Assembly (NCBI RefSeq): GCF_000211815.1
Contig: NZ_GL890843.1
Span: 1 to 59,279 of the forward strand
Source: Moorena producens 3L
GTDB taxonomy: Bacteria > Cyanobacteriota > Cyanobacteriia > Cyanobacteriales > Coleofasciculaceae
DNA: 59,279 nucleotides
Direction: 5' to 3'
Part shown: piece after piece, positions 22,908-32,340 of the stretch
Position numbering within the stretch: position 1 is the first letter of the stretch
Layout of the letters: every line of letters starts with the position of its first letter
Made by a program: the position numbers and the translations under genes
The notes under the pieces: generated by a model
The model's input: the letters and a program-made list of their open reading frames with translations, nothing else
Told to the model about the DNA's origin: nothing
Databases searched by the model: none

Positions 22908-25637
22908 TTACAAATATTGTTCCACTAAGGCAAGAATCTTATCTTCTTGAAACCCTTGGGCTAACTCTTTGAGGTTGTTAGCAAAAGCCATATATTTGTG
23001 ATCCAGTTCTTCCAGGTAGATAGCTCGCTCCCGAATTTTTTTCATACTGCCCAACATCGCCAACTCATACAGCACTTCCATCTCTTCTAGTGGCGGAATC
23101 ACTAGTTCAGTTGGCTCCACTGAACCGTTTTCAGGGTTTATCTTTGAAACCTGATCATTCTGTTCGTAAACCCACTCCAGATGTAAATACTTTCCTAACA
23201 AGCTCAATAACTTTGGTTCATCTACGGGTTTGGACAAAAAGGCATCACAACCAGCAATTTGACTCTTTTTCTGATCCATATCCAGTACACTAGCAGAGAT
23301 AGCAATAATTGGCACTTCCCTAATCTCTGGGATTTGGCGAATTTCCTTAATGGCTTCAAACCCACTTTTAACCGGCATAACTAAATCGCTCAAAATCAGA
23401 TCCGGTTGGATTTGTTGAGCCAAGTCAACTTCCTGCTCACCATCTTCACCAGTGACCACCTCAAATCCCAAGGGTGCAAGCATATTCTCAAGAACTAAGC
23501 GGTTTTCGAGTTTGTCATCTACCACCAATAGCCTACGTTTTTTACCTCGATATCCTATAATTTTATCTGGTATTTCAGCTTTAGTTTCCCCACTGATCGC
23601 TGCCAGATTAAAACTAACTTCAAACCAGAATTTTGACCCTTTACCCAATTCACTGGTGACCTTGAGTTCACCACCCATCAATTCTACTAATTGTTTAGTG
23701 ATAGCTAATCCTAAACCTGTGCCCTCAGAGCGGCGTTGAGTATCACCCACTTGTTCAAAAGGTAGGAATATTTTATGTAACTGCTGGGGATTCATACCTA
23801 CCCCAGTGTCAATAATATCAAAACAAATAGTAGAAGTATTAACTTGATACTCCTTAACCCTCACCCCCAAGGTTACTTGACCTTGCTCGGTAAATTTAAT
23901 GGCGTTTCCTAACAAGTTTAGTAATACTTGTCGAAGTCGTTTTTCATCAGCTATAATTCCAATAGGTAAGTTAGATTCAGTTTGGTATTTGAACAAAATA
24001 TCTTTCTCCAACGCCCGCATTTTTATCACTCCCACAACACTGTCGAGGAAGTTAGCAAAATGGATATCATCGGGGTAGAGTTCCATTTTACGGGCTTCGA
24101 TTTTGGATAGGTCTAAGATGTCGTTGATTAGGGTCAACAAATGAATCCCGCTTTTGTGGATAATTTCTAAACCATCAGTTTGGCGGAAACTGAGATTATG
24201 TTCTCGCTTAAGAATTTGAGCATAGCCAAGAATGCCGTTGAGGGGGGTGCGCAATTCATGACTCATATTCGAGAGAAATTCGCTTTTAGCCTGGTTGGCA
24301 ACTTCTGCTTTGTCTTTCGCCTCTGCGATTTCCGCCGTGCGTGCTTCCACCCGTTGCTCTAAGGTTTCAAAGGATTCTTTAAGTTGCCGTGCCATTTGGT
24401 TAAAGGATTCACTCAATTCCCCGACTTCATCGGAGCGCTTAATAGTTAAAGTTTTATTCCATTTCCCTTTAGCAATGTCTTTAGCAGCCCTATTGAGATG
24501 TAAAATCGGTTTTATTACCCACCGTGCTGTAAAAATGCCAATGATTGTTGCTATAATTAGAGCGTAAATACACAACAGTATGGAGAGCCTGGTATTGGCG
24601 TTAATTTCCGCCATAAAATCTGACTCTGGGATGACAACTACCACTAGCCAATCCAAACCGCGCTGGTTATTCAGAGGAGTAATTTGGACAAATTGACGTT
24701 CTCCATCAAGCTTAAAGTTAAACTGCTGTGCTGCTTCAATTTTGGAAAGATTGCCAAGGTTTTCAAGCAAATACTGTGCTGTAATTTGGGTTAATGGGTT
24801 TTGACTGTCTGTGGCCTTCAATCGTTTAGGTGGATTGTCTTGATGGCTGAGTACAAATGGTTGTTCAGATGTTGAACTAGCAATTAACTCTCCTGACGGT
24901 TCTAAAAGAAAAACTTGACCAGAAGGACTGATGGTGAGTCCCCGCAGGAAATCACTAATCAGGCTAAGAATAAGATCAACAGCTATAACACCACGAAAAT
25001 TTCCTGTCTCGTCTTGAACAGGGGCAGACAAAGTGATTCCGAGTTTACCATCATCAGAAAAGTTGTAAATTTTGCTCCATCTGGGTAATGGTGACTCTAC
25101 CGCACTGATATACCAGGGCCTTTTGCGCGGATAGAAGGGTTTGGAGACCAACAACTGAGTCCGCTGACCTTGGTCGTCTAAAGCATAGGTATTGCGCATC
25201 GGAAAATCTCCGAAGTCCTTAACAACGAATTTTCCATCTGGTTCCCGTCTGGCAAAGGCATATTCTAGCTTTTCCGGATTGCCTGCAATATAAATGGAAC
25301 GAACAGACTCAAATAGTTTGACTTGTTTCCAGAGGTGACGTTCCAAGACAGCAAGATTGTTAAAACTTAATTGTTGGAGCTGCCAAGCATTGATATTACT
25401 TTGAACAATAATATAAGGGTACTCTAAGTAATTATTCAGATGCTCTTGGACGCGGTTAGTGATTTCGCTCTGTAACTGGAGTGCAAGTTTATTAACCGCT
25501 TTCTCGCCATTTCTAAAGGAGAGATATCCTACTAATCCAACCGCTGTGAAGATCTGCAATACAAAAGGAACAATCAGGACAGTTCCTAAGGAAACCTTGG
25601 AAACCAAACGGTTGAGGGGTTTGATGGTCATCGTCAT
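22908..25637 (-). CDS. Hybrid sensor histidine kinase with Cache, HAMP, HisKA, HATPase and receiver domains
   Basis: 909 aa. TM1 (VLIVPFVLQIFTAVGLVGYL, about 20-40) and TM2 (about 350-372) enclose an extracytoplasmic Cache/PDC sensor with KPFYPRKRPWYISAV and GVIAVDLILSLISDFL. Then come HAMP (IKPILHLNRAAKDIAKG), a coiled coil, HisKA with the phosphoacceptor in FLSNMSHELRTPLNGILGY (about 450), HATPase_c boxes (LLNLLGNAIKFTE, IDTGVGM, GTGLGLAI) and a receiver domain (RLLVVDDKLENR, phospho-Asp in DLILSDLVMP near 745, then KPVD). The C-terminal tail (PPLEEMEVLYELAMLGSMKK) is a common appendage of cyanobacterial hybrid kinases. The ligand is not predictable. No response regulator gene is adjacent; it sits just downstream of the exopolysaccharide cluster on the same strand, so a regulatory link is only a guess. 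Confidence 0.9.
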   Translation of the reverse strand: MTMTIKPLNRLVSKVSLGTVLIVPFVLQIFTAVGLVGYLSFRNGEKAVNKLALQLQSEITNRVQEHLNNYLEYPYIIVQSNINAWQLQQLSFNNLAVLERHLWKQVKLFESVRSIYIAGNPEKLEYAFARREPDGKFVVKDFGDFPMRNTYALDDQGQRTQLLVSKPFYPRKRPWYISAVESPLPRWSKIYNFSDDGKLGITLSAPVQDETGNFRGVIAVDLILSLISDFLRGLTISPSGQVFLLEPSGELIASSTSEQPFVLSHQDNPPKRLKATDSQNPLTQITAQYLLENLGNLSKIEAAQQFNFKLDGERQFVQITPLNNQRGLDWLVVVVIPESDFMAEINANTRLSILLCIYALIIATIIGIFTARWVIKPILHLNRAAKDIAKGKWNKTLTIKRSDEVGELSESFNQMARQLKESFETLEQRVEARTAEIAEAKDKAEVANQAKSEFLSNMSHELRTPLNGILGYAQILKREHNLSFRQTDGLEIIHKSGIHLLTLINDILDLSKIEARKMELYPDDIHFANFLDSVVGVIKMRALEKDILFKYQTESNLPIGIIADEKRLRQVLLNLLGNAIKFTEQGQVTLGVRVKEYQVNTSTICFDIIDTGVGMNPQQLHKIFLPFEQVGDTQRRSEGTGLGLAITKQLVELMGGELKVTSELGKGSKFWFEVSFNLAAISGETKAEIPDKIIGYRGKKRRLLVVDDKLENRLVLENMLAPLGFEVVTGEDGEQEVDLAQQIQPDLILSDLVMPVKSGFEAIKEIRQIPEIREVPIIAISASVLDMDQKKSQIAGCDAFLSKPVDEPKLLSLLGKYLHLEWVYEQNDQVSKINPENGSVEPTELVIPPLEEMEVLYELAMLGSMKKIRERAIYLEELDHKYMAFANNLKELAQGFQEDKILALVEQYL

Positions 25638-25974
25638 GACTTTGAAAAAAACAATTGCTCTTCAACCTTGAGCTAGATTTCAGTTTGGCTGAAATCATGG
25701 TATTGGTAGCAATCGGCTGTTGACGATGAGATCGTGATCAGGATTGCTCTGATCTGAGTCTTCCCCAAAAAAAGAACGAAATACCAGCTTTTTTTGCCAA
25801 GTTTGCTTCTTATTTCTAGCGCTTATAGCGTTTTCAATTGGGTATTGAATGTACCTCATCAGTATCAGGAACGCTATAACAATCTTTCCCATCTCCCCGC
25901 GCCCGGGCCCCACACTCCCCGCGCCCGGGTCCCACACTCCCCACACTCCCCGCGCCCGGGCCCCACACACAGCG

Positions 25975-27126
25975 CTATACCTTGTTCAGAGCTTGGTCAA
26001 AGGTCATCAACAGGGATTCCAGGGAAAAAGTAGACTTAGCATGGATATAACCATCTTTGGCTAGCCTATCTGCAGCCCTTGGATCACTGAGCAATTCACC
26101 AATCACCTTCGCCAGTGCTACTGAATCTCCTGGCGATACCAAGTGACCAGTCTCGCCATCCTGAATCAATTCCACTGCACCACCAGCCGCAGCAGCAACT
26201 ACGGGTCGTTTTGCCAACTGACCCTCCACAATCACCCGACCAAAGGGTTCCGGTTCAGTAGAGGTATGGACTACAATATTACAAGCAGACATCAATGCTG
26301 GCACGTCATTGCGAAATCCCAGCATGTGAACACGACCAGCAAGTTCTGGTGCCGCAGCCATAGCTTCGAGCCGTGAGGCGTATTCTGCTTCACCAAATAG
26401 GGCTTCACCAACCAACAGCGCGTGTACATTGGGGAGTTCCTGTAAGGCTTCTAGTAGAATATGCTGACCTTTCCAGTAAGATAGCCGACTGAATACACCA
26501 ACAAGTGGAGCATCACCAATGCCGAGCTGGTCACGGATTTGAGCTGATTGATCCGATGCCAGATTATCGAAGGGGTCTGAACCAATACCGCCGTAAACCA
26601 GTGTTACTAGGTCTTTACGTCCCCCAGCAGCGATAAAGGCTTGACCAGTAGCACGAGAATTGACCAATACTTGAGATGCTAGACGATTAGCTAGGAAAAC
26701 GGCTATGGCACGATTGAGGGAGCTAAAGTGTGGTGCGGTCACAATATCTCGCAGGTGCCAAACCACGGGAGGACCGCCCATCAATGTTGCGATCGCAGCA
26801 GCAATGAAAGCTTTTTGGGAGTTGGCGTGTACTAGCTCAAACTCACGTCCAACTGCTGCTATTCGACAAGCCATCCACCACAGGGGAGGTAATGCCTTGA
26901 GAGCGGCGCTGAGTCCCCCTGAACTCCTTACGGATAAGATGGCTTGGGGTGCAGGTATGACCTTGACCTTCACCTGTGCAGCTTCGAGCCGTTCCCGGAA
27001 CGGGCCATCGGCAAACAGTAGTACTTCGCTGGTGTCCCGGTAGGCAGTGGCCAGATCCAGCAGGCTCAACTCAGCTCCGCCCAAAACGGCGGCATGATCG
27101 ACAAAAAGGACTCGACGGCGCTTCAT
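25975..27126 (-). CDS. GT4-family glycosyltransferase
   Basis: 383 aa, GT-B fold. N-terminal Rossmann half RRRVLFVDHAAVLGGAELSL contains the GGAE acceptor-side loop. The C-terminal half has the donor-site pattern LVGVFSRLSYWKGQHILLEA, VHMLGFRNDVPALMSACNIV, and EPFGRVIVEGQLAKRPVVAA with the E-x7-E motif (EPEPFGRVIVE), then the RAADRLAKDGY tail. These enzymes use nucleotide sugars and retain anomeric configuration; donor and acceptor cannot be read from sequence. It is the last gene of the exopolysaccharide run on the minus strand. The ATG matches the family start. GC-rich low-complexity sequence (CGCGCCCGGGCCCCACAC) lies just past the stop. Confidence 0.87.
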   Translation of the reverse strand: MKRRRVLFVDHAAVLGGAELSLLDLATAYRDTSEVLLFADGPFRERLEAAQVKVKVIPAPQAILSVRSSGGLSAALKALPPLWWMACRIAAVGREFELVHANSQKAFIAAAIATLMGGPPVVWHLRDIVTAPHFSSLNRAIAVFLANRLASQVLVNSRATGQAFIAAGGRKDLVTLVYGGIGSDPFDNLASDQSAQIRDQLGIGDAPLVGVFSRLSYWKGQHILLEALQELPNVHALLVGEALFGEAEYASRLEAMAAAPELAGRVHMLGFRNDVPALMSACNIVVHTSTEPEPFGRVIVEGQLAKRPVVAAAAGGAVELIQDGETGHLVSPGDSVALAKVIGELLSDPRAADRLAKDGYIHAKSTFSLESLLMTFDQALNKV

Positions 27127-27318
27127 AAAAGTGGGTAGTCCAAAAAAGAGTGTTTCAAACGTGCAAAAGCTGACAAGCTAATCTCATAACTGATCTCAGC
27201 TATAGCGTTTTCTAATTTAATGAGGTACATTCCCTTTTTTTTACTTGCTTGCTTATCGCAGCTCCCTGCTCCCTAAAACCAATAATGAAAGTACCTCACC
27301 TGATTAAAAATTGCTATA

Positions 27319-28455
27319 TTAATCCATGGCAGCTTGATAAACAGATTTAATTCGTTGAGCAATCACCGGCCAAGTATAGTGCTCATGAACATAAGCTTCA
27401 CAAGCCTCAGAGCTAGGTAGTTGACGCTGACCAGAAAATACCTCGATCATGCCCTGAGCAAGTTGATCAACAGAAGTCCCTTCAAACAATAAGTCTTCCG
27501 AAAAAGGCTGTAAAATCTCTGGAATACTATCTACAGGTGTTCCAAGAACTGGCGTTCCATTCACCAATGACTCAATAACAATCAGACCAAAGCCTTCCCA
27601 TGCCACGGTTGGCACAACTGAGAAAGTTGCAGCACGGTAAGCTAGGGCTAAATCTTGGTCCGACACAAAACCTAACAAGCGGACATGCTCAGTGAGTCCT
27701 AATGCTTCAATCTGTGCTTGCAAGGTTGGCATCAGTGTGCCTTTACCCGCTATCAGTAACAGCACGTCTGGATAGCGCTTACGCACCTGATCCACTGCTG
27801 CAATTAAATTTTCTAAGCCCATGCGTTTAGCTAACCGTCGCACAGCTAAGATAATTGGTCGATCTTGAGGCCAGCCTAGTTTTGACCGTGCTTCCTGGGG
27901 TGTAATGGTGGTGTCGAAACGCTCGGTATCAACCCCCGGAGGAATGATGTGAATGCGCTCTAGTGGGATATGATACTCTTGGTGCAAGGTGTTGCGGAAA
28001 GCCTCAGAAAGTACGATAAACTGGGCTATCCGTTTGTACGTCACCCGCTCTAGCATCCATTTTAACCGAGTCGCAACGGTATTGCTGCCTTCTACATGCC
28101 CTTCTAAGGCCCAAGGCCCTTGGAAGTGCATCACCATTGGGCGACTGTCTAATTGATCGAGGATTGGAAAGGTATATAAAGCGAAGTGGGACACTACTAG
28201 GGGGTAGTCTTCCTCCTTCAGCACTCGATGCATTGCCTGTCGGATACTGCTCCAGCGTTGCCAGAGAGGAGATTGATGGCTAGCAAAGGCTTGGACTTGA
28301 CCACCGGAGTTTTCAGATACAGCGGTTGAGCCTGCCACTAAGCCATGCATCTCCACACCAGCTTGGGGTAAGTAACGAGTGCAATCGTAATAAACCCGGT
28401 TGAGTCCTCCTGCTTGTTCAGGGAACCAACCCATACCGATTTGAAGTGTTTTCAC
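27319..28455 (-). CDS. GT4-family glycosyltransferase
   Basis: 378 aa starting at GTG (28453-28455). MGWFPEQAGGLNRVYYD at the N-terminus is the GG loop of GT4 enzymes. Further on are IIPPGVDTERFDTT, ILAVRRLAKRMGLENLIAAV, VRLLGFVSDQDLALAYRAA, and TVAWEGFGLIVIESLVNGTP with the E-x7-E motif. A basic, amphipathic N-terminal half suggests peripheral membrane association. It lies between another GT4 gene and the NHL-propeller gene on the same strand. A GGAGTAG heptamer tract (28492-28533) separates it from the upstream gene. Sugar specificity is not visible. Confidence 0.87.
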   Translation of the reverse strand: MKTLQIGMGWFPEQAGGLNRVYYDCTRYLPQAGVEMHGLVAGSTAVSENSGGQVQAFASHQSPLWQRWSSIRQAMHRVLKEEDYPLVVSHFALYTFPILDQLDSRPMVMHFQGPWALEGHVEGSNTVATRLKWMLERVTYKRIAQFIVLSEAFRNTLHQEYHIPLERIHIIPPGVDTERFDTTITPQEARSKLGWPQDRPIILAVRRLAKRMGLENLIAAVDQVRKRYPDVLLLIAGKGTLMPTLQAQIEALGLTEHVRLLGFVSDQDLALAYRAATFSVVPTVAWEGFGLIVIESLVNGTPVLGTPVDSIPEILQPFSEDLLFEGTSVDQLAQGMIEVFSGQRQLPSSEACEAYVHEHYTWPVIAQRIKSVYQAAMD

Positions 28456-28583
28456 AGTACTAGAGCCTCGATAGTGTTTGTTAAAGCAAAGGGAGTAGGG
28501 AGTAGGGAGTAGGGAGTAGGGAGTAGGGAGTAGAGTGTGGGGAGAGGGGGGAGGGAAGAAGTAGTTTTCGAGCAGACTTGATA

Positions 28584-30776
28584 TTAGGGGTCTATCTTTA
28601 TGCGGTACATTAAAGCTTTAGCGTAAAAATCCTCTTCGGCAAATAGCAAGTATTCTCCATTTTTTATTCGCACTACTCTTAAGGCCATCGGGACATCCAG
28701 CCAACCTGTGGTTGATTTTACTTCTGGGCCGGGATTTATTTTGCCAATCTCTTGACCTGTGCGAAAATCATAAACTCGCACTTTAGGGTATCGATTCGGA
28801 TCTTTTTCAAAACTATTATCGACATAGCCGACAAATAAATAGTCTCCATAAACAGCCATACTTTTCGGTAAATCTGGTCTGACTCCTTTGGAGTTTTGAT
28901 TGTAAGCAATGACTATTTCACCGGCTTTTTGTGGCGCTTTACTCCAATTGATATATTTGACAGCTCTGTTACCAATCAATCCCCAATCACCCCTGGTATT
29001 AAACGTCGGAGAATATCCAGCAATATACATGGTATCGGTTTTTGGATGATACTCAAGTCGTTGAATAATTTTAAATTCCTTTGGCATTTCAAAGGATTTT
29101 TGGTGGTTAATATCGTAAATCGGGCTGCCGTAAGAATCAAACCGTTTAAGGGATAGTTTTTTAATCCCGTTTCTTGATGTACCTATCCAGATATTACCGT
29201 CATCATCAGGCCAAAATGCCCAACCCCGATAATTTTGTCCTTGATTATATTGACCTTGTTCAGCCTGTTCCTCTTGTCCATTACCGTTTTTATCTTGCCA
29301 ATAGCGATAATCCAATTGACTTCCCCAAAATGAGGCAGTGGGAATAGCGACTTCCCCATCAGTTGCCGGATTAAACCGATAAACATGGATACCAGCTGAC
29401 TCGGTATACATACTATTGGTAAACATCAGCTTCCGACCCTTAACCCGGCGAATCATCGCACCAGCATTATGCTTGATAGTCTTCTTAATTCGATTATCAT
29501 TAGGATACTTAAAGGGATTAACGGTATGGGCGACATGAGTCCATTCTTGACCTGATGATTTACTGTAATCTAGTTTAAACTGTTGATTTTTCGTATGAAC
29601 AACAGTTTCAGCCGCTGGATCAATATCAGGAATGTCAATAAATAAGAGACCTTGCAATTTCCAATTGAGAGTCCCATCCAGTTTGTAGCTATCCACGGTT
29701 AATCCACCTGCTTGCCAAGCGTAAATCCGACTGGGATCACTGGCGACATAAATATTATTATCCTGATCGACTCCAATCCCGGTAATGGAATTAAAATGTA
29801 AGGGTCTGATTTTTCCAATTTCCCGAGGACTTCCGGCATAAATTCCCCCTTTAACACCAAAGGTTCCATCAGGAGTTGGATTGCCACTGCTGTCTAGATT
29901 TTTAAATATTTTAATCTGATTATCAGGTCCACCATCTCCTACTAAGAGGCGATTTTGATTATCCACAACAATAGCTGTAGGGATGCTAACCGAATCAAGT
30001 TTGCCTTGAACTTTGCCCGTTTCTGTATTTAACTTAAGGATCTTATTGGTCTTGTTCTGAATAACCCACAAGGATCCAGTTTTATCTAAGGCTAACTTAC
30101 CCGGTTGATTTACTGACCATTCTTTAACCGGTTTCATGGTCTGGGCATCATAAACTTTGATTTTATTGTTAGGCGTATCACTAACATATAAGCGACTATT
30201 ATCTGCTGCGATTCCCCGAATCAAACCTTGATTGGTATTGATAATCAACATACTCTTATCATAGCCATTACCCCCCTTAAACTTTGCTCCTTTATAATTA
30301 CTTCTGTTATAGCGACGAACACAATACCATTTATCATCAGAATTAGGATACCCTACCCCATAGCGACCCTTTTGTGTCATCGCCATGTAAATATAGTTAT
30401 CATTAACTGCGATCGCAGTTCCCCCGGATCGTCCCCAACCATGGGTAGCATCCAGTTGACCAAGAACATCACCATTTTTATAAACCCCCCCTTCTCTACC
30501 AGCTTCATCCCAGGGAGCATTACCATAAACCGTACCATCGGGACTTACAGCCATCGCTAACATCGATAGCTGGACATGTTTATCCTTGCCCGGAAGATCA
30601 CCTCCGGGACCATAGGTATTACCGATCCAAGAGGTAGTGTAAGTCAAGCGTTGGCTTGGGTTGGATTCAGCAGTTATAGTGTCATTGTTGCTAATCACAG
30701 AATGGACAATAATTACCAAAACAGCGATCAGAGGAACAATCGCAGCATATTGCCATTCCGGGATACGTATTGACAT
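28584..30776 (-). CDS. Membrane-anchored NHL-type beta-propeller protein of the exopolysaccharide cluster
   Basis: 730 aa. One N-terminal hydrophobic segment (YAAIVPLIAVLVIIVHSVI, residues about 10-28) serves as signal anchor and places the rest outside the cytoplasm. Repeated blade-like motifs follow: MAVSPDGTVYGNAPW, AIAVNDNYIYMAM, GIAADNSRLYVSDTPNNKIK, KLALDKTGSLWVI, GIGVDQDNNIYVAS, PDDDGNIWIGTS. These are typical of NHL/SMP-30-like propellers. A calcium-loop-like DKNGNGQEEQAE sits near residue 493. It lies within a same-strand glycosyltransferase run, so a role in glycan binding, modification or export is plausible. No catalytic residue set identifies it as a lyase or hydrolase. I do not recognise a named family. 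Confidence 0.7.
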   Translation of the reverse strand: MSIRIPEWQYAAIVPLIAVLVIIVHSVISNNDTITAESNPSQRLTYTTSWIGNTYGPGGDLPGKDKHVQLSMLAMAVSPDGTVYGNAPWDEAGREGGVYKNGDVLGQLDATHGWGRSGGTAIAVNDNYIYMAMTQKGRYGVGYPNSDDKWYCVRRYNRSNYKGAKFKGGNGYDKSMLIINTNQGLIRGIAADNSRLYVSDTPNNKIKVYDAQTMKPVKEWSVNQPGKLALDKTGSLWVIQNKTNKILKLNTETGKVQGKLDSVSIPTAIVVDNQNRLLVGDGGPDNQIKIFKNLDSSGNPTPDGTFGVKGGIYAGSPREIGKIRPLHFNSITGIGVDQDNNIYVASDPSRIYAWQAGGLTVDSYKLDGTLNWKLQGLLFIDIPDIDPAAETVVHTKNQQFKLDYSKSSGQEWTHVAHTVNPFKYPNDNRIKKTIKHNAGAMIRRVKGRKLMFTNSMYTESAGIHVYRFNPATDGEVAIPTASFWGSQLDYRYWQDKNGNGQEEQAEQGQYNQGQNYRGWAFWPDDDGNIWIGTSRNGIKKLSLKRFDSYGSPIYDINHQKSFEMPKEFKIIQRLEYHPKTDTMYIAGYSPTFNTRGDWGLIGNRAVKYINWSKAPQKAGEIVIAYNQNSKGVRPDLPKSMAVYGDYLFVGYVDNSFEKDPNRYPKVRVYDFRTGQEIGKINPGPEVKSTTGWLDVPMALRVVRIKNGEYLLFAEEDFYAKALMYRIKIDP

Positions 30777-30850
30777 AGTTTTTTCCCTGAACTCGAAACT
30801 ATTTAAAAGACTGGAGCCTGCAACCTGGGGTAGCTAGCCGTCAAGCTTCC

Positions 30851-31915
30851 TTAGGAACGTTTTAGAAGCTGATGGTAGACAGTAATAATCTTCTCCACCA
30901 TAGTGGTGACGGTTAGTTCCTCAATGTTTTGCTGTGCTGCACGTCTTAATCTATCCTGTTCAGACGGACTAGCCAGAAGCATCTCGATCTGATCTGCCAG
31001 TGCGATCGCATTTTTAGGAGGAACTAGCACTCCTGCCTTTCCGTAATCTAGTACTTCAGGAATACCATCCACCCTAGTAGCAACAATCGGGCAACCCACC
31101 TGTCGTGCTTCCATCAAAACCAGACCGAAAGACTCACGGTGTGAAGCCAGGACAAAAACATCCGCTGCCATCATGTAAGCTTGAGGATTTTTTTGAAAAC
31201 CCTCGAAGTGGATACGATCAGCAACTGACGATGCCGCAGCTTGAGTTTCAAACATTTGACGGTCGGGACCATCTCCGACTAAATACAAATGTGCCTTAGG
31301 AGAACTCTTAGCAACCGGCTCAAAAGCGCTAATTAACTCAGTAATTCCTTTACGTCGGTTCATGCCAGCTACTGTCACAATAGCCGGATGTTCCAAAGCT
31401 TTAGCAGTGCAGGTATCTAAAGCAGGTAATCGGGGACTGCCTAGAGTGCAATTCTTGATCACAGGCATTTTCCCCATGGGAATACCCCGCTTAGACATCG
31501 AGATTGCTACTGCATCACTCACGGAAATCACCCGTTCAGCCAATCCCATCACTACTGAGCTACGTTGGTGAACATTGTGAATATGGGATACTAGCTTATA
31601 CTTTGCTGAACCCCGTAGGAACCGAGCTAGGACTACTCCCGTCATCATGTGTCCATGGACAATATCTGGCTGAAATTCTGCGATTATCCCTCGATAACGC
31701 CCAGCAGCCTTGAGCAGATGCAACGGTTTTCGGGTCTGATCGAGTTCAAAGTGAGTGACGCCATAACGGCTTAGCAATGTTTCATATCCGCCGCCAGCAG
31801 AGGCAATAGCAACCTCATGACCCGCTTTGGCTTGCTCACAGGCAACGTCAATCGCTACATTGACAATACCATTACCAGTTTGTTTAATATGGTTTAAGAT
31901 ATGGAGTATACGCAT
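30851..31915 (-). CDS. GT4-family glycosyltransferase
   Basis: 354 aa from the ATG at 31913-31915 (MRILHILNHIKQTGNGIVNV); an upstream in-frame ATG at 31936 would add seven atypical residues. N-terminal GNGIVNVAIDVACEQ loop, then PDIVHGHMMTGVVLARFLRG, KLVSHIHNVH, then donor half AIVTVAGMNRRKGITELISA, VADRIHFEGFQKNPQAYMMA and ASHRESFGLVLMEARQVGCP with the E-x7-E motif (ESFGLVLME). It belongs to the exopolysaccharide cluster, upstream of the NHL-propeller gene (74-bp gap) and probably co-transcribed with it. Donor sugar unknown. Confidence 0.87.
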   Translation of the reverse strand: MRILHILNHIKQTGNGIVNVAIDVACEQAKAGHEVAIASAGGGYETLLSRYGVTHFELDQTRKPLHLLKAAGRYRGIIAEFQPDIVHGHMMTGVVLARFLRGSAKYKLVSHIHNVHQRSSVVMGLAERVISVSDAVAISMSKRGIPMGKMPVIKNCTLGSPRLPALDTCTAKALEHPAIVTVAGMNRRKGITELISAFEPVAKSSPKAHLYLVGDGPDRQMFETQAAASSVADRIHFEGFQKNPQAYMMAADVFVLASHRESFGLVLMEARQVGCPIVATRVDGIPEVLDYGKAGVLVPPKNAIALADQIEMLLASPSEQDRLRRAAQQNIEELTVTTMVEKIITVYHQLLKRS

Positions 31916-32005
31916 CAAACCTCTCCCAAAAAGCAAAGCACCGCCATATTTGACCTATGAGTTAGTTTATAAGTTAGTTAGGAATTGGTAGTTGAAACAT
32001 CCGGC

Positions 32006-32300
32006 GTAAGCATTCAGCCGTCAGCCGTCAGCCGTCAGCCGTCAGCCGTGAGCTAAAAGCTCACGCTACTTGAGGTGCTTTGTGGCACAGGCCACAAGGG
32101 ATTTGACTTTCGTGACTATTAAACCAATGCTTACCTGTTTGATTCAAAAGCTGATAGCATCTCAAGTAACGTGCCCATTCCCGTAGGGTGGCCATAGGCC
32201 AAGGCCTTTGACTGATAGCTGATAGCTGATAGCTGATAGCTGATAGCTGATAGCTGATAGCTGATAGCTGATAGCTGATAGCTGATAGCTGAATACTTAC
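32006..32300. mobile_element. GTAAGCATTCAGC-ended MITE-like element with 8-bp target duplication
   Basis: 295 bp. The left end GTAAGCATTCAGC is followed by CGTCAGC heptamers. The interior carries AGCTCACGCTACTTGAGGTG. The right side is eleven TAGCTGA heptamers ending GCTGAATACTTAC. Perfect direct repeats CATCCGGC flank it (31998-32005 and 32301-32308). The interior encodes no protein. Confidence 0.8.
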
Positions 32301-32340
32301 CATCCGGCTGTTCCTTTCCATCTCCTACTTCTGTTATTCT

